Assembly: GCA_015065615.1 (NCBI GenBank)
Contig: SVPY01000006.1
Location: forward strand, 38,612-102,611
DNA from: Oscillospiraceae bacterium
GTDB lineage: Bacteria; Bacillota; Clostridia; Oscillospirales; Acutalibacteraceae
DNA: 64,000 nucleotides
Direction of reading: 5' to 3'
Within the stretch, counting starts at the first letter, position 1. Each line of letters starts with the position of its first letter. The notes beneath the pieces were generated by a model that saw only the letters and a program-made list of their open reading frames with translations, was not told where the DNA came from and made no database searches. The translations under genes were made by a program, and so were the position numbers. Positions 41,353-49,035 of this stretch are shown here, in pieces.

Positions 41353-41691
41353 ATGGAAAAAATAATACCTATCTGCGAGAATAAAGATTACCGCAGAATA
41401 TATTCGAGGGGAAAATCTGTGGTTACCCCTCAAATTGTCATATATATCTTTAAGAACAGACTTAATAAAAAGCGTATCGGTATCACCACGGGTAAAAAAA
41501 TAGGCAACGCCGTAAAAAGAAACAGAGCAAGAAGAATCATAAGGGAAGCTGTAAGATTATTGCTTCCTGATATGAAAGAGGGATTCGATTTGATTTTGGT
41601 TGCCAGAGGTAAAACTCCCTTCTTGAAAAGTACCGATATCAAGGAATGTCTTTTAAGAGAATTTAAAAAAGCAGGTATCTTAAAAGAATGA
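41353..41691 (+). CDS. rnpA: Ribonuclease P protein component
   Basis: [29 protein letters not shown]. Confidence 0.96.
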   Translation: MEKIIPICENKDYRRIYSRGKSVVTPQIVIYIFKNRLNKKRIGITTGKKIGNAVKRNRARRIIREAVRLLLPDMKEGFDLILVARGKTPFLKSTDIKECLLREFKKAGILKE

Positions 41692-41969
41692 AACTCAGAA
41701 AAGTATTTATTAAAATGATAGAATTTTACCAGAGGGTGCTTTCTCCTTTAAAAGGCGCGCCTTGCTGTAAATATTACCCTACCTGCTCAGGCTACGCCAA
41801 AGAAGCTTTAGAGCTTCACGGTTCTTTCAAGGGCCTTATTCTTGCTTTCTGGCGTATACTCAGGTGCAACCCTTTTTCAAAGGGCGGCTATGACCCGGTA
41901 CCTGAAAAATTTTCGGATGCTTTCAATAAAAGAAAATTGAAGCAAAAAGAGAATGATATAGAAAAATAA
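41688..41969 (+). CDS. yidD: Membrane protein insertion efficiency factor YidD
   Basis: [32 protein letters not shown]. Confidence 0.97.
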   Translation: MKLRKVFIKMIEFYQRVLSPLKGAPCCKYYPTCSGYAKEALELHGSFKGLILAFWRILRCNPFSKGGYDPVPEKFSDAFNKRKLKQKENDIEK

Positions 41970-42030
41970 TTTTCTTACATTAATACAAAAAAACGAAAGG
42001 AACCGCAATAAGCGGTCAAAGTGCTCTCTT

Positions 42031-43119
42031 ATGGGAATCTTGAATTTCATCGGCAGTATTTTCGGCTACCTCCTTTGGGGTCTTTACCTCATATTTAAAA
42101 ATTACGGCGTAGCCATCATCATGTTCACAATTCTTCTTAAAGTTATAATGTTCCCCTTAACATTAAAACAGCAGAAGAGTATGGCAGCTCAGGCTCGCCT
42201 TACAGAAAAGCAGAAGGCACTTCAGAAAGCCTGCGGTAACGATAAGCAGAGATATAACGAAGAGCTTCAGAAGCTTTACGAAAAAGAAAACACCAGCCCT
42301 ATGTCCGGCTGTCTTATAAACCTTTTACCCTTCCCTATTATGTTGGGTATTTATTACTCCGTTATCTATCCTTTAACCAATACACTTCATATTGCAAGTG
42401 AAACCATCTCACAGGCAAGTGCATATATCAAGCATATTCCCGGTATGACTTCCGTAAGCACATATATCGAGCTTGATATCGTAAAGAACTGGGCATATTT
42501 AAAGGATCACCTTACAATGTTCAGCGCTTCCGACGTAGAGAAAATCGAGTCCTTCACAGGCGGCTTTAATTTCCTTGGCCTCAACCTTTTAGGCACTCCC
42601 GCAGAAGAAAGCTTTATGAGCTTCTTGTGGATCATTCCCGTGCTCACACTTCTCTCCTCATGGGGAATGCAGTTTATAATGAACAAGTTAAACCCCAACT
42701 CCGCAGAAGCACAGCAGAGCCAGCAGGGCTGCATGAAGTACACAATGTATCTTCTTCCCCTCCTTTCCGCTTACTGGGCATACATAATGCCTGCAGCTGT
42801 TGGTATTTACTGGGTTGTAAGTAGCCTTGTAGGTGCTGCACAGAGTGTTGTTATGAATAAGTTCTTCAGTAACGAGCAGATCACTGCAAAGCAGGAAGTA
42901 AGCCATTTCTTACTCCTTGAAAGTAACGAAAGTTCCGTTAAACCACTTCCCGTTGCCCTTCAGAATATGGTAGCAGATAAAATTAAGGCTCAGGCAGCGG
43001 CAAACACCGAAAACGCAAATAAAAAAGCAGCAAAAGCTCAGGATAAAAAGAAAAAGTCATCAAGCTCAAGTAAGAAAAACTCAAACAGCAGCAGTGACTA
43101 TATGGGCAAAAAACTCTGA
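42031..43119 (+). CDS. yidC: Membrane protein insertase YidC/OxaA
   Basis: NYGVAIIMFTILLKVIMFPLTLKQQKSM; NPMSGCL-like TSPMSGCLINLLPFPIMLGIYY. Confidence 0.96.
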   Translation: MGILNFIGSIFGYLLWGLYLIFKNYGVAIIMFTILLKVIMFPLTLKQQKSMAAQARLTEKQKALQKACGNDKQRYNEELQKLYEKENTSPMSGCLINLLPFPIMLGIYYSVIYPLTNTLHIASETISQASAYIKHIPGMTSVSTYIELDIVKNWAYLKDHLTMFSASDVEKIESFTGGFNFLGLNLLGTPAEESFMSFLWIIPVLTLLSSWGMQFIMNKLNPNSAEAQQSQQGCMKYTMYLLPLLSAYWAYIMPAAVGIYWVVSSLVGAAQSVVMNKFFSNEQITAKQEVSHFLLLESNESSVKPLPVALQNMVADKIKAQAAANTENANKKAAKAQDKKKKSSSSSKKNSNSSSDYMGKKL

Positions 43120-43195
43120 TAAGCTTTAAAAAACTCAGTTTATTTAAAATTAATTTGAGGGAATCTCAGTTAATATATTGTAAAAGAAATCTATA

Positions 43196-44035
43196 ATGGA
43201 GGAAAAAATCGTGTTAAGAGAAGCTATCGCAACCGGCGATACTATTGAAGCTGCATTTAAAAATGCCCTTGAGATGCTTGGTGCAGAAAATGCAGAAATG
43301 GAAGTTCTCGCTGAACCCGAAAAGAAGATCCTTGGTCTTTTCGGCGGTAAAGAAGCAAAGGTAAGAGCTTATATTCTCCCCACTCCCGGTGAGAATGCAG
43401 CCGACTATTTAAAGGTCGTGCTTGAAAAAATGGGTGTAGGCAACGTAAAGATCGATATCAAGGAAGAAGAGAGCGCCGCAGAGCTTACAATTGACGGCGA
43501 CGACATCGGATTTATTATCGGTCACAGAGGTGAAACTCTTGATTCACTTCAGTATCTCGCATCTTTAGTTGCTAACCAGACAAGAGATAAGTATTTCCGC
43601 CTTACTTTGGACGTTGGCTCTTTCCGTGAGAAGAGAAAAGAAACTCTTGAGAACTTAGGTACAAAAATGGCTATGAGAGCAATAAGAACAGGCAGAAACC
43701 AGCCTTTAGAGCCCATGAATCCCTATGAGAGAAGAATTATCCATACAGCCGTACAGAATATCGAGGGCGCTAAGTCCTGGAGTGAAGGCGAGGATATGGC
43801 AAGACACGTAGTTATCGGTCCCGAAAACGGCGAAAGAAGAGACAGAAACCGCCGCAGAGGTAAAGATGGTTACAACAATCAGAAGAGAGATAGAAATTTC
43901 GAGAAAAAGGCAGATACAAAACCTGCTCCCAAGGCTCCTCAGAAAATTTCAGGTCCTGCTCCCCTTGACCCCAACCGCGTAACAAAGAAAATCGAGGATG
44001 CTCCTCTTTACGGCAGAATCGAAAGATCTAAATAA
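43196..44035 (+). CDS. jag: Jag/KhpB RNA-binding protein (Jag_N, KH, R3H)
   Basis: LGLFGGKEAKV; IIGHRGETLDSLQYLASLVAN; R3H region MNPYERRIIHTAVQ. Confidence 0.96.
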   Translation: MEEKIVLREAIATGDTIEAAFKNALEMLGAENAEMEVLAEPEKKILGLFGGKEAKVRAYILPTPGENAADYLKVVLEKMGVGNVKIDIKEEESAAELTIDGDDIGFIIGHRGETLDSLQYLASLVANQTRDKYFRLTLDVGSFREKRKETLENLGTKMAMRAIRTGRNQPLEPMNPYERRIIHTAVQNIEGAKSWSEGEDMARHVVIGPENGERRDRNRRRGKDGYNNQKRDRNFEKKADTKPAPKAPQKISGPAPLDPNRVTKKIEDAPLYGRIERSK

Positions 44036-44040
44036 TCAAT

Positions 44041-44073
44041 TAAAAGGGGAGGTCTTGTACCTCCCTTTTTTAT
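44041..44073 (+). terminator. Terminator after jag
   Basis: AAAAGGGGAGGTCTTGTACCTCCCTTTTTT. Confidence 0.85.
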
Positions 44074-44108
44074 AGTAATATATATTTATTAAATGTCAAA
44101 GATTTAAT

Positions 44109-44133
44109 TGTAGGGGCCGCCATTGGCGGTCCG
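44109..44133. repeat. TGTAGGGGCCGCCATTGGCGGTCCG hairpin element
   Basis: Inverted arms CCGCC/GGCGG; reverse-complement relative at 20749-20773. Confidence 0.7.
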
Positions 44134-44195
44134 CTATAAATTCTACGAATTTTCGCGCGTTTACTACTGTCCGAAACAATGGAGCTGTTTTTGCT

Positions 44196-44235
44196 TGTAG
44201 GGGATGGCGTTTACGACATCCCGCAAAATTCTACA
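44196..44235. repeat. TGTAGGGGATGGCGTTTACGACATCCCGC element
   Basis: Shares TGTAGGGGATGGCG...ACATCCCGCAA with 20683 element. Confidence 0.7.
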
Positions 44236-44258
44236 AAAAGTTAAAACAATATCTCAGG

Positions 44259-44346
44259 GGACACAAGATTTCTAACGAAATCAACGGCGCAACGCTGCGC
44301 GTATGCGGACACAAGATTTCTTGCGAAATCGACGGCGCAACGTAGC
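44259..44346. repeat. Imperfect tandem repeat, 48-bp period, two copies
   Basis: GGACACAAGATTTCTnnCGAAATCnACGGCGCAACG at 44259 and 44307. Confidence 0.85.
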
Positions 44347-44390
44347 AAGATTAAATGAAAGTTTAAAAACATATAAAACAGGAGAAAACA

Positions 44391-45755
44391 ATGAGCACAA
44401 TAGCTGCAATATCAACCCCCATGGGCACAGGCGGTATAGCGGTAATAAGAATATCGGGCGAAGATGCCAAAATAATTGCCGATAAGGTATTTTTCTCAAA
44501 ATCAGGTAAAAAAGTGAGTGAATTAGGCCCATATCAGGCGCTTTTCGGTGACGTAAAAAGCGATAGCGGCGAGAAAATAGACGAGGCGGTTGCTTTAAAT
44601 TTTAATGCACCCCATAGCTTTACAGGCGAAAACGTGGTAGAAATTTCCTGCCACGGCGGTATTTATGCGGTTAAAGAGGTTTTGTCTGTAATTTATAAGG
44701 CAGGCGCCAAACCTGCATCCCCCGGTGAATTTACCAAAAGAGCCTTCTTAAACGGTAAAATGGATCTCACCAAAGCCGAAGCTGTTATGGATATTATCAG
44801 CGCAAAAGGTAAAAAAGCCATGCAAAGCGCCGTAAACGCCAAGGATGGCGCACTTTCTAAAAAAATAAATAATATTAAAGATAAATTAATTGAGCTTTGC
44901 GGCAACCTCTCTGCCTGGGCAGATTACCCGGACGACGATATTCCACAGGTAGACGACGAAATGTTAATAACTTATTTAACGGATACCGAAGAGGAGCTTA
45001 ATAATTTACTAAGTAATTTTGAAGCCGGCAGAATAATAAGAGAAGGCGTAAATACCGTAATTGCAGGTAAACCTAATGCAGGTAAATCTACCCTTATGAA
45101 CCTTTTATCCGGCTGCGAGAGAAGTATTGTAAGCTCTTATGCAGGTACTACGAGAGACGTTGTAGAGGAAACGGTTATGCTTGGCAGTATTCCTTTGCGC
45201 CTTGCAGATACTGCAGGTATAAGAAATACAAGCGACCCTATTGAGAGCATAGGTGTAGAGCTTACCAAAAAGAGAATTTCAAGTGCCGAATTTATTATGG
45301 CTGTGTTCGATTCTTCCGAAGAATTAAGCAACGAGGATGAAGAGCTTATTGAAAGCATTGGCGAAGTACCCTGCCTTGCAGTTATAAATAAGTGTGATCT
45401 TGAAACCAAGTTGGATATAAAATATATTGAGAGTAAATTTTCAAAAATTGCATATATATCCGCCAAAATGGGCAACGGTTTGGATGAACTGAGAACAAAA
45501 TGCGAGGAGCTTTTGAAAGTTAACGAAGTGGGCACCGACGGTGAAAATCTGTTTACGGAAAGACAGAAGCATCATACCGAGGAAGCTTTAAAGGCTGTTA
45601 TCGAGGCAAAAGAAGCCTTCTATATGGGCTTTACTTTAGATGCCGTCACGGTTTCCTGCGAGTCTGCTTTGGCTTCCCTCAGTGAGCTTACAGGCGAAAG
45701 AGTAAGCGACAGCGTGGTAGATAACGTATTCTCCCGTTTCTGTGTTGGTAAATAA
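44391..45755 (+). CDS. mnmE: tRNA uridine-5-carboxymethylaminomethyl modification GTPase MnmE
   Basis: IAAISTPMGTGGIAVIRISGEDA; GKPNAGKSTLMN; C-terminal FCVGK. Confidence 0.97.
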   Translation: MSTIAAISTPMGTGGIAVIRISGEDAKIIADKVFFSKSGKKVSELGPYQALFGDVKSDSGEKIDEAVALNFNAPHSFTGENVVEISCHGGIYAVKEVLSVIYKAGAKPASPGEFTKRAFLNGKMDLTKAEAVMDIISAKGKKAMQSAVNAKDGALSKKINNIKDKLIELCGNLSAWADYPDDDIPQVDDEMLITYLTDTEEELNNLLSNFEAGRIIREGVNTVIAGKPNAGKSTLMNLLSGCERSIVSSYAGTTRDVVEETVMLGSIPLRLADTAGIRNTSDPIESIGVELTKKRISSAEFIMAVFDSSEELSNEDEELIESIGEVPCLAVINKCDLETKLDIKYIESKFSKIAYISAKMGNGLDELRTKCEELLKVNEVGTDGENLFTERQKHHTEEALKAVIEAKEAFYMGFTLDAVTVSCESALASLSELTGERVSDSVVDNVFSRFCVGK

Positions 45756-45788
45756 GGTAAAAATCTACACAAATTTAATTATTCACAC

Positions 45789-45841
45789 CGTAGGGACAGC
45801 ATTTACTGCTGTCCTTTTTTGTACAACATTTACTGTTGTAC
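45789..45841. repeat. Two adjacent hairpins with identical TTTAC loops and different arms
   Basis: GGACAGCA-TTTAC-TGCTGTCC and GTACAACA-TTTAC-TGTTGTAC. Confidence 0.85.
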
Positions 45842-46145
45842 TACACATTGCATGGGCATACGAAATTTCACAACAAATTACATTATAATTTTCACGCGTT
45901 TAATAAATTGCCTAACGGCAAAGGGACAGATGTAAAACCTTCACCTGCGATACTAAACCTACAAAATTTTTATAATCATTCAAAATTTATTGCGGAAAAA
46001 ATAAAAATATGTTAGTATAAAAGGTACGGAAGAATTTATTTTATATAAATTTAGATTTAAACATAAACTTAATTTAATTAATTACATTAAGTTTTCAACT
46101 TTAAAAATCACAACTGTTTAAAACTTTCTTTGAAAGGGTAAATAT

Positions 46146-48011
46146 ATGCTTTACGATGCAGGAAATTTAGATATAGCGGTAATCGGTGCAGGCCATGCAG
46201 GTATTGAGGCAGGTTTAGCAGGCGCAAGACTTGGTTTACAGACTGCGGTTTTCACAATTAATATGGATGCCGTGGGCAATTGCCCCTGTAACCCCAGCAT
46301 AGGCGGTACTGCAAAAGGTCATTTGGTACGCGAAATAGATGCTCTGGGCGGTGAAATGGGTAAAACTACCGACGAAACTTTCTTACAGAGCCGTATGCTC
46401 AATTTAGGTAAGGGTCCCGCTGTTCATTCGCTTCGCGCTCAAATAGACCGCAACCACTATGCAAGAGTAATGAAGCATAAGCTTGAACTTCAAGAAAATC
46501 TTGAAGTAAAGCAGGCAGAGGTTACAGATATTAAAAAGGACGGTGATTTGTGGCTTATTACCACCAGAATGGGCGCTCAGTATAAGTGTAAGGCGGTAAT
46601 TTTAGCTACGGGTACATTCTTGGGCGGTAAAATATTTGTTGGCGACGTTAATTTTGAAAGCGGTCCCGACGGAATGTTCCCTGCTTCGTTTTTAACTAAG
46701 TCACTTAAAGAATTGGGTATTCCTTTAAGAAGATTCAAAACGGGTACTCCTGCAAGAGTTTTAAAATCTTCAATTAATTTCGAAGGCCTCGAAGTGCAGG
46801 AAGGCGACGAGCCCGTGGTGCCTTTCTCGTATATGAACAGCGAAAAGGAGCTTAAAAATACCGCAGTTTGCCACGTTAGCTGGACCAACAGCGAAACAAA
46901 GAGAATTATTGAAGAAAATATTCACCTTTCACCCTTATATGCAGGTATAATTGAGGGTGTGGGCCCCCGTTATTGCCCGAGTTTGGAAGATAAAATAGTA
47001 AGATTTTCTGAGAAACCCCGCCATCAGCTCTTTATTGAGCCTTGCGGCAGAGATACAGAGGAAATGTACCTGCAGGGTATGAGCTCGTCACTTCCCGAGC
47101 ACGTGCAGATAGCTTTCTACAAAACTATAAAGGGCCTTGAAAACGTAAAAATTATGCGCTCTGCCTACGCAATTGAGTACGACTGCGTAGATCCTCAGGC
47201 TTTATACGCTACACTTGAATTTAAAGATCACCCGGGATTATACGGCGCTGGTCAGTTTAACGGCTCCTCAGGCTACGAGGAGGCTGCGGCTCAGGGTCTT
47301 GTTGCAGGTATAAACGCCGCTTTAAAAATTTTAGGCCGCGAGCAGGTGGTTTTCGGCAGGGATAATTCATATATAGGTACCTTAATTGACGATTTAGTTA
47401 CTAAAGGCTGCCAGGACCCCTACCGTATGATGACTTCCCGAAGCGAATACCGCCTTGTTTTAAGGCAGGATAACGCCGATGAGCGCTTAACTCCCTTAGG
47501 CAGAGAAATAGGTCTTGTAGACGACGAGAGATACGAACGCTTCCTCAAAAAGCAGGAAATGAAGGCAGAAGAGATTAAAAGAGCCGAAAGCATAGTATTC
47601 CCTCCCTCCGAAAAGCTTAACGAAATTCTCGTTAAAAAGGGTACCACGGCCTTAAATACGGGTATCAGACTCAGTGAGCTTTTAAAAAGACCTCAGATTA
47701 CTTACGAGGATATTACCGAGATAGACGTAACCCGCCCAAATCTCCCAAGAGCCGTTTTAGAAGCAGTTGAAATAGAATTTAAGTATAGCGGCTATATCAA
47801 GCGCCAGAGGGCGGATATTTCCGAAATGAGAAGAATCGAAAATAAGCTTCTTCCCGAAGATATAGATTACAGCGAAATTAAGGGTTTAAGGCTTGAAGCA
47901 AGAGAAAAGCTTAATAAAGTAAAGCCCGTAAATATCGGTCAGGCAAGCAGAATTTCAGGCGTAAGCCCTGCCGATATCTCCGTTTTACTTATATGGCTCT
48001 CTACAAAGTGA
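46146..48011 (+). CDS. mnmG: tRNA modification enzyme MnmG (GidA)
   Basis: DIAVIGAGHAGIEAGLAGARLG; CNPSIGGTAKGHLVREIDALGG. Confidence 0.98.
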   Translation: MLYDAGNLDIAVIGAGHAGIEAGLAGARLGLQTAVFTINMDAVGNCPCNPSIGGTAKGHLVREIDALGGEMGKTTDETFLQSRMLNLGKGPAVHSLRAQIDRNHYARVMKHKLELQENLEVKQAEVTDIKKDGDLWLITTRMGAQYKCKAVILATGTFLGGKIFVGDVNFESGPDGMFPASFLTKSLKELGIPLRRFKTGTPARVLKSSINFEGLEVQEGDEPVVPFSYMNSEKELKNTAVCHVSWTNSETKRIIEENIHLSPLYAGIIEGVGPRYCPSLEDKIVRFSEKPRHQLFIEPCGRDTEEMYLQGMSSSLPEHVQIAFYKTIKGLENVKIMRSAYAIEYDCVDPQALYATLEFKDHPGLYGAGQFNGSSGYEEAAAQGLVAGINAALKILGREQVVFGRDNSYIGTLIDDLVTKGCQDPYRMMTSRSEYRLVLRQDNADERLTPLGREIGLVDDERYERFLKKQEMKAEEIKRAESIVFPPSEKLNEILVKKGTTALNTGIRLSELLKRPQITYEDITEIDVTRPNLPRAVLEAVEIEFKYSGYIKRQRADISEMRRIENKLLPEDIDYSEIKGLRLEAREKLNKVKPVNIGQASRISGVSPADISVLLIWLSTK

Positions 48012-48030
48012 TTTTATGCCCGACACCCTG

Positions 48031-48086
48031 CCTTCCCCTTGAGGGGAAGGTGGCTTGAAAGTTTACTTTCAAGACGGATGAGGTGT
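48031..48086. repeat. CCTTCCCC-headed interspersed repeat ending GACGGATGAGGTGT
   Basis: CCTTCCCCTTGAGGGGAAGG hairpin plus CTTGAAAG-TTTA-CTTTCAAG hairpin plus GACGGATGAGG. Confidence 0.7.
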
Positions 48087-48129
48087 AAATAAAACTAGCT
48101 CCAACAATTAAATTTTAAAAGGTAAAATC

Positions 48130-48885
48130 ATGGAAAACGAAAACACAAACGTAAATTATCAGGAAATTGATATCAGAGAAGAATTAATCGCGAAAGCAAA
48201 AGAAGCAGGTTTGAAGGTTACTCATGAGCAGGCTGAAAAATTCAATCTATACTTAAAGCTCCTTTTAGAGTGGAACGAGAAAATAAATTTAACTGCTATC
48301 ACCGACCCTCACGAAGCAGTAATAAAGCATTTTATAGATAGCATCAGCTTTTTAAAATCCCACAACATTAAGCCCGGTGCAAAGGTAATAGACGTAGGTA
48401 CGGGAGCGGGCTTCCCCGGTGTGCCTTTAAAAATTATGCGCCCCGATATTAAATTAACTCTTTTAGACGGCTTAAATAAGCGTTTAAAATTTTTGCAGGA
48501 AGTTGCATCAAGCTTAGGTTTCGAAGCGGAATTTGTGCATAAAAGGGCAGAAGAAGCAGGTAAAATCAATACCATGCGCGAAAAGTATGACGTAGCCACA
48601 GCCCGTGCCGTTGCACCTATGAACACTTTATGCGAATACTGCATTCCTTTAGTTAAAATGAAGGGCTATTTCGTGGCTATGAAGGGTCCCTCCCTTGAAG
48701 AGGAAATGAAGGAAGCAAAAAAAGCAATTGATATTTTAGGCTGCGAAGTAGAGAAAATAGATAGCTTCATCCTTCCCGATTTAGAAAAGAGCGAGAGAAA
48801 AATAGCCGTAATGCGCAAATTTAACTTCACTCCCAAGGAGTACCCACGCCACGGCAACAAAATCTCCAAATCTCCTATTGTATAA
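48130..48885 (+). CDS. rsmG: 16S rRNA m7G527 methyltransferase
   Basis: VIDVGTGAGFPGVPLKIMRPDIKLTLLDGLNKRLKFL. Confidence 0.97.
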   Translation: MENENTNVNYQEIDIREELIAKAKEAGLKVTHEQAEKFNLYLKLLLEWNEKINLTAITDPHEAVIKHFIDSISFLKSHNIKPGAKVIDVGTGAGFPGVPLKIMRPDIKLTLLDGLNKRLKFLQEVASSLGFEAEFVHKRAEEAGKINTMREKYDVATARAVAPMNTLCEYCIPLVKMKGYFVAMKGPSLEEEMKEAKKAIDILGCEVEKIDSFILPDLEKSERKIAVMRKFNFTPKEYPRHGNKISKSPIV

Positions 48886-48893
48886 TATTATTT

Positions 48894-48923
48894 CCCAAGG
48901 CTTTTGGCTTTGGGATTTTTTCT
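48894..48923 (+). terminator. Terminator after rsmG
   Basis: CCCAAGGCTTTTGGCTTTGGGATTTTTT. Confidence 0.75.
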
Positions 48924-49035
48924 GCTTAAAAATATTCAATAAATTTATTAAAATAATGTATTTTCAAATTGAGTATTAATAGGTAAAATTAAAATGAAGT
49001 AATATGTATACCAAATTTTAAAGGAGGTATTTATT

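Noticed and set aside
44281-44532. 83-aa minus ORF over the jag-mnmE gap and mnmE start
   Set aside because: Composed of the tandem repeat plus antisense mnmE; no protein-like features.
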